Source: Chloroflexota bacterium
GTDB taxonomy: Bacteria > Chloroflexota > Dehalococcoidia > Bin125
DNA: 64,000 bases
Assembly: GCA_028875225.1 (NCBI GenBank)
Contig: JAPPFB010000028.1
Span: 1 to 64,000, forward strand
Direction of reading: 5' to 3'
Under the pieces are notes generated by a model. The model had not been told where the DNA came from. It searched no databases and saw only the letters and a list, made by a program, of their open reading frames with translations. The position numbers were made by a program, and so were the translations under genes. How positions within the stretch are numbered: position 1 is the first letter of the stretch; every line of letters begins with the position of its first letter. Shown in pieces: positions 8,946-18,610 of this stretch.

Positions 8946-10329
8946 CCAGAGCGGGCTCGCTCCTCAAGGGCAACGGTTTACCCCGACCGCTCGGCAGCTG
9001 GCCGTGTATGACGCACTGCGCCGGACGCCAGTCGGCGGGACGACATTGGTGGGCTAAGGCGGCGCGATGGGAGGGGGTAAGACCCGCGCCATCGTTGAAC
9101 TGGCGATCGATACCGCTCTGTGCTATCCGGGGACCAACATCCTCGTCGCGCGACAGCACTACTCCAGCCTTCTGACGACCACGATGCGCGAGTTCTTCGA
9201 TTGCCTGCCGGAGCAACTGATTATTGCGCGCCAACGCTCGGCGCCCCAATGGGTTTCGATCCGCGATGCATCCTGGCCTCATGGAGTGAGCTCGACGGTC
9301 CACTTCCGGCACTTGTCGGAGTGGTCGGGTCTTGGGTCTGAGCAATATGGTGCGGTGTTCGTCGACGAGGCCGGCGAGGTGTCCGAGGAGGCCGCCCGAA
9401 TGTTGCTCACACGCCTGAGACACCCTGCCCAGAACAGGCGCTGGTTCGTTGCGGCATCCAATCCCTGGCCCGGCTGGTTCGAACGATGGTTCGCGCGGAG
9501 AGAACTGGACGAGGACGCCTTCGCGGAAGCCAATGGGAGAGTCGTCTACATTCCCGCCAGAATCTCGGACAACCCGCATCTGCCCGAGAGCTATGCCGCG
9601 CAGCAGCAGGCACTGCAGCCCGATGATTGGGTGACGCGATTCATCGAAGGCAGGTTCGACGCGTTCGAAGGACGTGTCTACGCTCACTTCGATCTCCATC
9701 GACATCTCTGGGACGCTCCACTACCGGCATTCGGCAGGTACGTCGGCGGACTCGATTTCGGCGGGCAGTCTCCGCGCGACCACTACACGGCCGGGGTCGT
9801 CGCCGGAATCACCGACCGCCGTGCTCCCTGCGGACCGAACGTGCTGATCCGACTGGGTGAGTTCGAGGATCGGGGACCTGGGGTGACTGAACGGCTTGAG
9901 CAGTGGCAGCAGAGTTGGCGCCACAAGCTCGGACCGATCCAGTGGTGCGCCGATCGATCGCAGTCGGCCTGGATTGACCATCAGCGTCGCCTCGGCCACG
10001 GCGTCGTGCCCAGCCAGGGCGGTCCCGACTCCGTCAACTGGGGTATCAGCCTCGTTCAGCAGCGGCTCAACGGCGACCCACCGACTTCCTACTACACGCC
10101 GACCATGACGAATTTCCCTGGTCGAATGCAGAACTACCAGTGGGAGCAGAGCGAAAACGACCAGAGTCCGAAGCCGAAGAAACGCGACGACGACCTCGTC
10201 GACGCCGACCGTTACATGCATGAGCTGGCGATCCAGCGACAGCCCGCTCGGCGCCAGCGGGTGACGATCGTTACGCCCGTCCTGGGCCGCGACGCTCGCT
10301 GGGTGGAGCCGTGGTCGGCGCGACGCTAG
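8932..10329 (+). pseudogene. Phage terminase large subunit interrupted by in-frame TAA (9055-9057) just before Walker A
   Basis: GGTTLVG*GGAMGGGKTR; Walker B VFVDEAGE; nuclease-like LDFGGQSPRDHYTAG and DDDLVDADRYMHEL. The uninterrupted part is ORF 9067-10329. Confidence 0.8.
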
Positions 10330-10576
10330 TCGAGGACGGCGATCAGTACTCCGACGGCGGCAATGATCAGTCCTGCGGCGATGAAGATGGCCAGCAGCGT
10401 CTGCGTGCGCATCTCCGCCATGTCCCGGCGAAACTCCAACAACATCTGGGCGTGAAACAGATCCGACTCCCGACGGCCGAATGTGTGGGAGTCGAGGCGT
10501 CCGCGGCGGCGTCCGCCTGGTCGTCCTCGGCCCCCATCGAGCGGAAGGCCTGGCGCTGTCGGAGGATTGGATTCAT
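10326..10576 (-). pseudogene. Frameshifted paralog of the small coiled-coil/TM protein at 10598-10834
   Basis: N-term MNPILRQRQAFRSMGAEDDQADAAADA in one frame; C-term SDLFHAQMLLEFRRDMAEMRTQTLLAIFIAAGLIIAAVGVLIAVLD in another. Confidence 0.65.
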
Positions 10577-10597
10577 CCTCGCGCAATCGACCTCAGC

Positions 10598-10834
10598 TCA
10601 CGCGACGAAGGCGAGAATCACGCCGACAGCGATGCTCACGACCACGATGATCTCCAGGAGCAACTGCCGCCGATGCTCCGAAAACATCCGGGCCATGCGA
10701 TCCTCGAACTGTTGCCGGCTGACGTAGATGTCGTCGATTGCGCTGGTGACTTCGTCGGCCTGTGCCGACGTCGCGCCAAAGTCTCGAAATGCCCGGCGAA
10801 TGCGCAGGATCGGGTTCATCGATGCCATGCGCTC
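10598..10834 (-). CDS. Small coiled-coil protein with C-terminal TM
   Basis: MNPILRIRRAFRDFGATSAQADEVTSAIDDIYVSRQQFEDRMARMFSEHRRQLLLEIIVVVSIAVGVILAFVA. Confidence 0.7.
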   Translation of the reverse strand, partial: ERMASMNPILRIRRAFRDFGATSAQADEVTSAIDDIYVSRQQFEDRMARMFSEHRRQLLLEIIVVVSIAVGVILAFVA

Positions 10835-10946
10835 AATATAGCGGATACGTGGCCTATCTGTTCTAAGTTCAGAACACGTGTCGTTCGCAATTGGGGATGC
10901 GCGGCATCCAAGCGGGTTTCGCCACCCTACCCCTACACTCCGACGC

Positions 10947-12167
10947 ATGGCTGACCGACCTGGCCCCCTCGACGGCGTCACGGTGCTCGACCTGACCGAG
11001 CACATCGCCGGGCCGTACTGCACCAAGCTGTTCGCCGACTTCGGCGCGGACGTGATCAAGGTTGAGCCGCCAGGCGGCGATCCCTCGCGCTCTGTCGGGC
11101 CCTGGCACCAGGGAGTGAGCGGACCCGAACGCTCAGGCACGTTCTTCTACTTCAACACCAACAAGCGCTCGCTGGTCATTGACATCGATCGGGCCGATTC
11201 GCGCCCGGTGATGGAGCGTCTGATCGAGCGGGCGGACCTTGTGATCGAGTCGCAGCCGGCCGGCCGGCTGGATTCGTTGGGTTTCGGCTGGGAGCAGATC
11301 TCATCGCGGCGCGACGACCTGCCGATGGTCTCGATCACGCCCTTCGGCCACGACTCGCCCTACCGCGATTACCGCGTCTCGGACCTGGTGCTCTATGGGT
11401 TCGCGGGCGAGATGTATTCGATCGGCGTGCAGGATCGCGAGCCGGTCAAAATGTACGGCACGGCCTCGCTGGTCGAGTGCGGCGCGGCGGCGGCGACTGC
11501 AGCCATGGGCGCGCTGACTTCGGCCGAGCTGCAGGGCGTCGCCCAGCATGTCGACTTCGCCATGGCCGACGCCCAGTTCAACGGCGTCGATCGCCGTCAC
11601 GCGGCGACGATAGGGTGGGAGTACGCCGGGCGCAAGTCGCTGCGCGCGCCGGGTCCGGCGGCCGGCATGCTCTCGGGCGTCTATCCCTGCGCCGACGGCT
11701 ACGTCGAGTTCTCGGGCGCCGCGATCCGCATTCCGCGGCTGGACGAGATGCTCGGCAGTCCCGAATGGCTGCAGGACGAACAGTGGTGGCGGCCGGGCGC
11801 CGGTATGAATCCCGAACTGGTCGAGGAGTTCAATGCCCGCTTCCTGCCCTGGGCGCTGGAGCGGACCAAGCGGGAGATCTGGGCGGCGGCGCGCGAGGCG
11901 AAGGTGCTCTGCGGCCCGCTGTTCTCGGTCGATGAGCTGTTCGAAGACACCCACTTCAGCGATCGAGGCTTCTGGGCCGCGGTCGATCACGAAGCAGTGG
12001 GCCAGGTGCAGATCCCCGGCCGACCCTTCATGATGCCGGCCTCGCCCTGGTCGATCCGGCGTCCGCCGCCGAGACTCGGCGAGCACACGGACGAGGTCCT
12101 GACGGAATGCAGCTTTGCAACATCGGAGATTGAGAGTTTGCGAGCGACGGGAGTCCTGGGTGAGTAG
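10947..12167 (+). CDS. CaiB/BaiF family CoA-transferase
   Basis: GPLDGVTVLDLTEHIAGPYCTKLFADFGADVIKVEPPGGD. Confidence 0.92.
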   Translation: MADRPGPLDGVTVLDLTEHIAGPYCTKLFADFGADVIKVEPPGGDPSRSVGPWHQGVSGPERSGTFFYFNTNKRSLVIDIDRADSRPVMERLIERADLVIESQPAGRLDSLGFGWEQISSRRDDLPMVSITPFGHDSPYRDYRVSDLVLYGFAGEMYSIGVQDREPVKMYGTASLVECGAAAATAAMGALTSAELQGVAQHVDFAMADAQFNGVDRRHAATIGWEYAGRKSLRAPGPAAGMLSGVYPCADGYVEFSGAAIRIPRLDEMLGSPEWLQDEQWWRPGAGMNPELVEEFNARFLPWALERTKREIWAAAREAKVLCGPLFSVDELFEDTHFSDRGFWAAVDHEAVGQVQIPGRPFMMPASPWSIRRPPPRLGEHTDEVLTECSFATSEIESLRATGVLGE

Positions 12168-13503
12168 CAAACCGGACGCGGCGTTGCCGCTGAGCGGCAT
12201 TCGCATCATCGACCTGACCGTGGTCTGGGCAGGGACGTTCGGCGCGACGTTGCTGGCCGATCTTGGGGCCGAGGTGATCAAGGTCGAAAACGTGCATGTC
12301 TGGCAGCCGATGACTCGCGGCGGTCAGGCGCGGCCGTCGGCGGCGATGGTCAAGGCAGGCGCCGGCTGGGCAGTTGGGTATCCGAATGCCGAGCCGGGGC
12401 CTCGACCGTGGAACTATTCGCCAACCTTCGTGCAGCAGTTCCGCAACAAGCACTCGATGACCGTCGACCTGGTCTCGGACGAGGGACGCGAGATCTTCGC
12501 CAACCTGGTCTCGAAGTCGGATGCGCTGGTCGAGAACAACGCGTCGGGCACGCTGGAAAAGCTGGACATCGGTCCGGACTTTCTGCGCCGGGCGCGTGAG
12601 GACCTGGTGATGCTGCGGATGCCGGCCTACGGATCGGACGGGCCGTACCGCTTCGCCCGGGCGCTGGGTGTGCACCTCGAATCGGTCATGGGACACACGC
12701 TCCTGCGCGGGTATCCGGACCTGGATCCGTCGTACATCACCTCGATCTTCTCTGGCGACTACGTGGCCGGAGCGCATGCGGCCTTCGCGATCATGTCGGC
12801 GCTGCGGCATCGGCGTCGGACCGGCGAGGGACAGCTGATCGAGCTGGCCCAGGCCGAGTGCGCGGGCGGAATGCTGGCCCAGGCGTTCATGGACTACTCG
12901 CTCAACGGCGTCGTGCAGGAGCGGATCGGCAATCGATCGGTCAACGGACACGCGCCGTATAACCTCTATCCAGCGAAGTCGGACGGCGACGGCACCGACG
13001 GGGGTGATCGCTGGATCTCGATCTCAGTGATGGACGACGATCAGTGGCTGGGTCTGAGAGCGGCGATGGGCGATCCGGAGTGGGCGCGCGACCCGGAGCT
13101 ACGGCGCGAAGCGGGACGGCTCGAGCGGCACGACGAGCTGGACGCGCGAATTGGCGAGTGGACATCGACGCAGGACGACTACGAACTGATGCATCTGCTG
13201 CAGTCGCACGGGGTGCCGGCCGCGCCCGTGCTGGACTCTTCGCGGATCTACGACGACGCACACGTGCAGCATCGCGGCCTGAACGAGACGCATGACCTGT
13301 ACGACGACGTCGGCTCGTTCCGCTACAACACGCCGTTCATGAGATTCTCGGAGACGCCGCTCTGCATTCGCAAGCCGCCGGTCGCGCTGGGCGAGGACAA
13401 CGACTACGTCTACCGCGAGGTGCTTGGCTACTCGGAGGCAGAGGTCGAGGGATTCAGGGAGCGCGGTCACATCGGGATGGACTACGACCCGGAGATTCCC
13501 TAA
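12160..13503 (+). CDS. CaiB/BaiF family CoA-transferase (GTG start, overlaps upstream gene)
   Basis: LSGIRIIDLTVVWAGTFGATLLADLGAEVIKVEN...LVENNASGTLEKLDIG. Confidence 0.92.
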   Translation: MSSKPDAALPLSGIRIIDLTVVWAGTFGATLLADLGAEVIKVENVHVWQPMTRGGQARPSAAMVKAGAGWAVGYPNAEPGPRPWNYSPTFVQQFRNKHSMTVDLVSDEGREIFANLVSKSDALVENNASGTLEKLDIGPDFLRRAREDLVMLRMPAYGSDGPYRFARALGVHLESVMGHTLLRGYPDLDPSYITSIFSGDYVAGAHAAFAIMSALRHRRRTGEGQLIELAQAECAGGMLAQAFMDYSLNGVVQERIGNRSVNGHAPYNLYPAKSDGDGTDGGDRWISISVMDDDQWLGLRAAMGDPEWARDPELRREAGRLERHDELDARIGEWTSTQDDYELMHLLQSHGVPAAPVLDSSRIYDDAHVQHRGLNETHDLYDDVGSFRYNTPFMRFSETPLCIRKPPVALGEDNDYVYREVLGYSEAEVEGFRERGHIGMDYDPEIP

Positions 13504-13582
13504 GCGGCTCGAGAATTCACCGGCCGTTGACGCTCTGCGTACCTGTCTGTTTGTGGGCGCTTACATCGCGTCCATAGGTTTC

Positions 13583-13612
13583 TTGCATCGGGGACAGTCC
13601 CCGGGTGCAAGA
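13583..13612. other. Inverted repeat CTTGCATCGGGGACAGTCCCCGGGTGCAAG
   Basis: Arms CTTGCA/TGCAAG and GGGGAC/GTCCCC. Confidence 0.75.
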
Positions 13613-13624
13613 GAGGAATGATTG

Positions 13625-14122
13625 GTGGAAGCAACTTCGAGTCGGTGGTTGAGACTGGGCTACAGATGGATGATGCCTGTGGCGCTGGTTGCCGCGATCA
13701 GCGTGGCGGCGGTGTCGGTGATCTCGGCGCGCTCGGCCGATGAAGAATGCGAGGGCGTGAAGGGTCACGGCCGGCTGTCGACCAACTGGAGCGAGCTGGC
13801 CGAGCTGGTCGGGACGGATGCCGACGGCCTGAAGAGCGAGCTGCGCGAAGGCCAGACGCTGGCCGAGATCGTCGAGGCGAACGGGGTTGAGGTCCAGACC
13901 GTGATCGATGCGCTGGTGATGAAGGCCAATGAGCGGATCGACGCGGCCGTGGAGGCCAGCAAGCTGACCGAGGACGAGGCCGCAACGAAGCGGTCCGAGG
14001 CGGCGACGAGGATTGAGGATGTCGTCAACAACGGCTTCAACGGCGAGAGTTTCCGAAGCTGGGGCAAAGGTCCGTGGCGCAGCCATGGGCAAGGGATGAG
14101 CGGCGACGTCGAGTCCAGCTGA
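13625..14122 (+). CDS. Predicted exported protein, unknown function
   Basis: N-terminal TM/signal PVALVAAISVAAVSV; helical repeats LVGTDADGLKSELREGQTLAEIVEANG. Confidence 0.6.
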   Translation: MEATSSRWLRLGYRWMMPVALVAAISVAAVSVISARSADEECEGVKGHGRLSTNWSELAELVGTDADGLKSELREGQTLAEIVEANGVEVQTVIDALVMKANERIDAAVEASKLTEDEAATKRSEAATRIEDVVNNGFNGESFRSWGKGPWRSHGQGMSGDVESS

Positions 14123-14228
14123 TTGCCGCGCCGTCAACCAATCTCGCCAGCATCGTCATTCGAGTGCTCCGCATCCGAGGGCCCAGGCGATTGGGTGTGC
14201 ATCTCGCAGGCGGAAGCCGTGCTCTGGG

Positions 14229-14248
14229 CCCCGCATCAAGTGCGGGGC
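14229..14248. repeat. Dispersed palindrome CCCCGCATCAAGTGCGGGGC
   Basis: Same core CCGCATCAAGTGCGG recurs near 20738, 21049 and 21340. Confidence 0.85.
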
Positions 14249-14261
14249 AACGGTGTTGACG

Positions 14262-16709
14262 TCAGCCCAGGGTGCCGGCGGCGGCGAGGCGGGTCATGTC
14301 GGCATCGGTGTAGTTGAGGAGGGTCTTGAGGACTTCCTCGGTGTGCTCGCTCCAGATCGGAGCGCGGACGGCGGGCAGGCGCTCACTGTCCCAGAGGATC
14401 GGCTCCTGCTGGATCTGGAAGGTGCAGCCCTCGGGCGACACGGCCGGGTTGTAGTTGTCGCGCATGGCCCGGTCCTGGCCGTCGAAGAAGTCTTCAAGGC
14501 GCTCGACCGGGCTGGCAGGGACGCCCGCATTGATCAGCAGTCGATAGGAGGTCCAGTCGTCCTGAGTCTGGGTCCAGTCGGCGATGGCGGCTTCGAGTTC
14601 GTCCTCGTGGGCCCGGCGTCCGGCGAGGCTGTCAAGTTCCGGCCTTGAGGCGAGGTCGGCGCGGCTGATGACCCGGCAGAGGTTGCGCCAGTCTGTGTCG
14701 TCGCGGCAGGCGATCGCGACCCAACGCTCCTCTCCGGCAGCGGGAAAGACGCCGTGCGGCGACATGAACGGTGAGCGGTTGCCCATCCGCGGACGCTCAC
14801 GGCCGCCGTTGAGTGCTTCGATCAACTCCGTGTCGAGCAGCTGGACCGCGGTTTCGTACTGGGCGATCTCGAGGTAGCGGCCTTCACCGGTGCGCTCGCG
14901 GTGGTCGAGGGCGGCCATGACGGAGGTGGCGAGGTAGTAGGGCACGGTGAAGTCGGTGTGCAGGGTGCCGAGTCCGATGGGGGCCTTGCCCGGGAAGCCG
15001 GAGCGGTGGGCGAGGCCGCACATGGCGACGATCCCGTTGCCGTAGGAGCGCCATTCCGCCCGGGGTCCTTCGATGCCCATCACGGCGACATTGCAGACGA
15101 TGATGTCGGGCTTGATCTGGCGCAGGTCGTCGTAGCCGATGCCCCAGCGGTCGAGTCGATAAGGCGTGTAGTTGGAGGTGACGAGGTCGGCCTGCTTCGC
15201 CAGTTCGCGGACGGCTTCGATGCCTTCTTCGGTCTTGAGGTTGAGCGTGACCGACTTCTTGCCGCCGGCGCAGTCGTTGAAGGTGCCATTGGTGTTGATC
15301 GAGAAACGGTCGGGCGGCTGGACGCCGCGGTAGCGGATCGGGTCGATGCGCGATTCGGATTCGATCTTGAGGACTTCGGCGCCAAGATCGGCGAGCAGTC
15401 GGGTGCCGAGCGAGCCGGCGATGGCCCAGGTGAAGTCGAGGACGCGGACGCCGTCGAGGGGACGTCGGGGTGGTGGGGGAGTGGTGTTGTAGAGGGCTGC
15501 GGCGTGGTAGGCGGCGGGCCCCCTCCGCCGCTGCGCGGCACCTCCCCCAGAGGGGGAGGTCTCGATCCGAGAGGGGGAGGTCTGGATGACCTCGTCGTTG
15601 TGTTCACCGAGGGTGGGGGCTCGTTTGGCCCTGGGTTGTTCGCCTCGGGTTCGGATCGGCGAGCGGGGGAGGATCAGGCTGGTGTTGAGCTGGGGATGGT
15701 CGACGGACTGGTAGTAGCCACGGGCGATCAGATGTGGATCGTTGGCGACTTCCTCGACCGTGTTGATCGGCAGAACGAGGAGGCCGAGTTCCTGGCCCTT
15801 GTCGTGCAGTTCGGTGACGGTGAGGGCTTTGCAGAGGCGGTCGATCCAGGGGACGATCTCCGGCTGGTGTTGTTCGCGCCAGAACTCGTCGTCCCAGTCC
15901 TCGCCGCGCAGTTCGCCCTCCTCGAGTCCGAGCACGTCGTCGACCCAGTTGACGAATCGGTACCAGTGCGGCGGATGGATGGTGAAGGAGAGCCAGTGAC
16001 CGTCCTTCGACTGGAAGGTGACGCCCGAGCCGATCGGGATGTGGCGGCTGGGCGAGGTGCCGTGCCAGGTCCACCAGTTGCCGCTGGCGGTCTGCAGGGT
16101 GGTGAAGGTAACGGCCTCCTGCATGCCGACGGTGATCCGCCCAACCTCGCCGCCGCGTCGGCGCTGCATGATCAGGGCCATTGCGGCCTCGGCCATGGCG
16201 ATCGAGCCCTGCTTGTGTGAGAGGTTGCCGGCCGGCCAGACGGGCGAGTCCTCGGGGTGGCCATTGAGCACGATGTGTCCTCCCGCGGCCATGGCGGTGA
16301 GGTCGGTCATCGGCTCGACCGCGCCGCGGCGGAAGACGGCGTCGACGACGGGGATTTCCGTGGACCAGTCGCCGTTGCGCCCGCGCTCGAGCCAGTCCGC
16401 CAACGCGGCGGACGGCTCCAGCGGGGCAAGGAGCGCGTCGAACTGCGGCAGCAGCGATTCGATCCGGGTCCAGGTCTGGGGATCATCGACGTTGACCGCG
16501 ACCGAACGCTTGCCGGCGTTGTAGAGCAGGTGGGCCCAGCCGCGTTCGGCGCGGGGCGCGTCGCCGGCGATGGCCGGTTCGCGCATCCGGAGCTGGTCGC
16601 CCCGAGCGTCCTCGATGCGGACGACGTCGGCGCCGATGTCGGCGAGCATGCGAGCTCCGAGGGCGAGCGGTTCGTCGGTGAGGTCGAGGATGCGGGTGTC
16701 GTTGAGCAT
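14262..16709 (-). CDS. Fused two-domain CaiB/BaiF CoA-transferase (815 aa)
   Basis: Two CaiB N-terminal signatures in one ORF: RILDLTDEPLALGARMLADIGADVVRIED and LDGVRVLDFTWAIAGSLGTRLLADLGAEVLKIES. Confidence 0.88.
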   Translation of the reverse strand: MLNDTRILDLTDEPLALGARMLADIGADVVRIEDARGDQLRMREPAIAGDAPRAERGWAHLLYNAGKRSVAVNVDDPQTWTRIESLLPQFDALLAPLEPSAALADWLERGRNGDWSTEIPVVDAVFRRGAVEPMTDLTAMAAGGHIVLNGHPEDSPVWPAGNLSHKQGSIAMAEAAMALIMQRRRGGEVGRITVGMQEAVTFTTLQTASGNWWTWHGTSPSRHIPIGSGVTFQSKDGHWLSFTIHPPHWYRFVNWVDDVLGLEEGELRGEDWDDEFWREQHQPEIVPWIDRLCKALTVTELHDKGQELGLLVLPINTVEEVANDPHLIARGYYQSVDHPQLNTSLILPRSPIRTRGEQPRAKRAPTLGEHNDEVIQTSPSRIETSPSGGGAAQRRRGPAAYHAAALYNTTPPPPRRPLDGVRVLDFTWAIAGSLGTRLLADLGAEVLKIESESRIDPIRYRGVQPPDRFSINTNGTFNDCAGGKKSVTLNLKTEEGIEAVRELAKQADLVTSNYTPYRLDRWGIGYDDLRQIKPDIIVCNVAVMGIEGPRAEWRSYGNGIVAMCGLAHRSGFPGKAPIGLGTLHTDFTVPYYLATSVMAALDHRERTGEGRYLEIAQYETAVQLLDTELIEALNGGRERPRMGNRSPFMSPHGVFPAAGEERWVAIACRDDTDWRNLCRVISRADLASRPELDSLAGRRAHEDELEAAIADWTQTQDDWTSYRLLINAGVPASPVERLEDFFDGQDRAMRDNYNPAVSPEGCTFQIQQEPILWDSERLPAVRAPIWSEHTEEVLKTLLNYTDADMTRLAAAGTLG
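15515..15590. repeat. Palindromic element inside the interdomain linker of the CaiB fusion
   Basis: gggccccctccgccgctgcgcggcacctcccccagagggggaggtctcgatccgagagggggaggtc. Confidence 0.8.
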
Positions 16710-16770
16710 TGGGTCAGAATATAGGCAGGCCTAGAGGTTTCCGCTCCGGAGAAATGCCCGCGACCCAACC

Positions 16771-16956
16771 AAAGTCGGCCCCGCGCAGCTTGCTCCGCAC
16801 CTGATTCGGGCACTGGGCTATGCCGAGCCCATCCGATTGCGGCGCCCCTGCCTTCGGAGGCCCTTGCGTGTTCCCTTGAAGAAGTCGCCCCCGCGCAGGC
16901 GGGGGCAGCGCGACCAGATGAGGGCCAACAGGCCCCGCCTACGCGGGGCCGACTTT
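16771..16956. repeat. 15-bp perfect inverted repeat AAAGTCGGCCCCGCG ... CGCGGGGCCGACTTT bounding about 156 bp
   Basis: Arms at 16771-16785 and 16942-16956. Confidence 0.75.
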
Positions 16957-17158
16957 GAATGGCTTGTGCAACGGTCTCCCTTCGCGGGGCCGACTCTATT
17001 GATACGCGCGCAGGTCTCCACTGGGAGAGGGAACCAGGGCTCGTTACCTGTTTGGCTTTCAAAGTTTGCCGATGTTGCCGAGGGAACTAAAGGGAACTTG
17101 TGTTCTGATTGGGAGCGACATACATTCGACCACCTAGCGCAACGGACCGCGCGCCTTC

Positions 17159-17200
17159 GAGCGCCGACCGGACATTGTCCGTCGGCGCTCAGTTTGTTTG
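17159..17200 (+). terminator. Strong hairpin followed by T-rich tract upstream of the capsid gene block
   Basis: GAGCGCCGACCGGACATTGTCCGTCGGCGCTC then AGTTTGTTTG. Confidence 0.6.
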
Positions 17201-17209
17201 GAGGCGCAG

Positions 17210-17635
17210 ATGGAATCTGCAGAGATCACAGCCGTTGGCGACGGCCCGCAACCGGAAGCGGATGCGGGCAACGACACGGCGCTTCGGGAGGCGATGCTCG
17301 ATGCGATCGGCGAGCTCTCGGACGAAGAACGCGATCGCATTGGTTCGGCTGCGGAGCCGGACGGCCTGGCCAACGCCTGGCGCGATCTGATCGCCGAGCG
17401 GGCGGCACGCGAGCGCGAGGCCACGGTTCGCTCGGAGCTGACGCGGGAGTTCGAGACTCGCGCGCGCTCGTCGCAACCGCGACCGACCAGCGGCCTACGC
17501 GGCGCGCCGCCGCCGGCCCAGCCGGACAGCGTCGCCGAATGGACGGACTTCATCCGTTCGAGCGAAGACGAAGCCCACCGGCAGCGTCGCCGGGCGCAGT
17601 TCGCCGACTGGCTGGCCCAGCATCCGGAGGCATGA
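17210..17635 (+). CDS. Putative phage scaffold-like protein
   Basis: Acidic/charged coiled-coil ORF directly upstream of capsid-like gene. Confidence 0.45.
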   Translation: MESAEITAVGDGPQPEADAGNDTALREAMLDAIGELSDEERDRIGSAAEPDGLANAWRDLIAERAAREREATVRSELTREFETRARSSQPRPTSGLRGAPPPAQPDSVAEWTDFIRSSEDEAHRQRRRAQFADWLAQHPEA

Positions 17636-17639
17636 GGGG

Positions 17640-17690
17640 AGCCCCCTTCCGCCTTCGGCATCTCCCCCCGCGGAGCGGGGGGAGAACGTA
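17640..17690. repeat. Palindromic element (same family as 5743 and 15515) in intergenic DNA
   Basis: gcccccttccgccttcggcatctccccccgcggagcggggggaga. Confidence 0.8.
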
Positions 17691-17724
17691 CTTCTTGACA
17701 GCCACATGAAGAAAGGAACCAAGA

Positions 17725-18606
17725 ATGGCTGACACCCTGACTACCAATATCTCGGCCTCGTATGCGGCGATGGTCGAACGGACGATTGCGCAGATGCCGC
17801 AGTCAGCGCCGATGCTCTCGTTGGCGCGCAAGCTGATCGTGCCCAAGGGCTCGAACAGCGCCCAGATCCCGCGAGTGTCGAGCGTCTCCAGTGTGCAAAC
17901 GCCCGGCGAAGGCGAAGAGCTGAGCACGACCTCGCGCTTCACCCTGGCGAGCAACACGATCTCGCCGACTTTCCGGGCGATCTACGTGCGGATCCACGTC
18001 CGCGCGATCAACTACTCGCAGGACGATCTGGTCCGGCTGGTCTCGGACGAAATGGCGCTGTCGCAGGGCCAGGACATCGACACAGACCTGACCGGCGAGT
18101 TCGCGAACTGGCACACGGACAACGACGTCGGCGCGACGGGCGAGAAGCTGACCCTGGCCAAGCTGCGCGAGGCGCGGCGGGTGCTGCAGTCGGTGAAACG
18201 CTCGAAGGGCGGGCCGCCGCGCGGCGACGTCGTGACCGTGCTCTCGCCGGTTGTTGCGGAGCACGTGCTCGAGGACATCGGCGCGAGCGGCGTCGGCTCC
18301 GGGTCCAACTGGATTCCGGCCGGCATCTCGGAGCGGATGATCCGCCGCTTTCACGTCTCGGAGATCCCGCTGATGGGCACGGCCGTGTTCGTCGACGGAT
18401 ACATGAGCGTTGACGGCAGCGGCGATTACATCTGCTCGATGTTCGGCAGCGAGGCGCTGGTCTGGGCCTGCTCGATGGACTGGCAGATGTCGGTCTTCGA
18501 GGAAGCCGAGTGGCCGGGCGTGACGCTGCGATCGCTGGCGGACTACAACACCGGGATCGCCGGCTTTGCCCACCACGGCTGCCAGATCACCGCGGACGGA
18601 GGCTAA
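17725..18606 (+). CDS. Putative phage major capsid protein
   Basis: Size and position; TNISASYAAMVERTIAQMPQSAPMLSLARKLIVPKGSNSAQIPRV...; C-terminal GSEALVWACSMDWQMSVFEEAEWPGVTLRSLADYNTGIAGFAHHGCQI. Confidence 0.65.
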   Translation: MADTLTTNISASYAAMVERTIAQMPQSAPMLSLARKLIVPKGSNSAQIPRVSSVSSVQTPGEGEELSTTSRFTLASNTISPTFRAIYVRIHVRAINYSQDDLVRLVSDEMALSQGQDIDTDLTGEFANWHTDNDVGATGEKLTLAKLREARRVLQSVKRSKGGPPRGDVVTVLSPVVAEHVLEDIGASGVGSGSNWIPAGISERMIRRFHVSEIPLMGTAVFVDGYMSVDGSGDYICSMFGSEALVWACSMDWQMSVFEEAEWPGVTLRSLADYNTGIAGFAHHGCQITADGG

Positions 18607-18610
18607 GCCG

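Noticed and set aside
14901-16220. 439-aa plus-strand ORF opposite the CaiB fusion
   Set aside because: Antisense shadow ORF; the minus strand has clear CaiB motifs.
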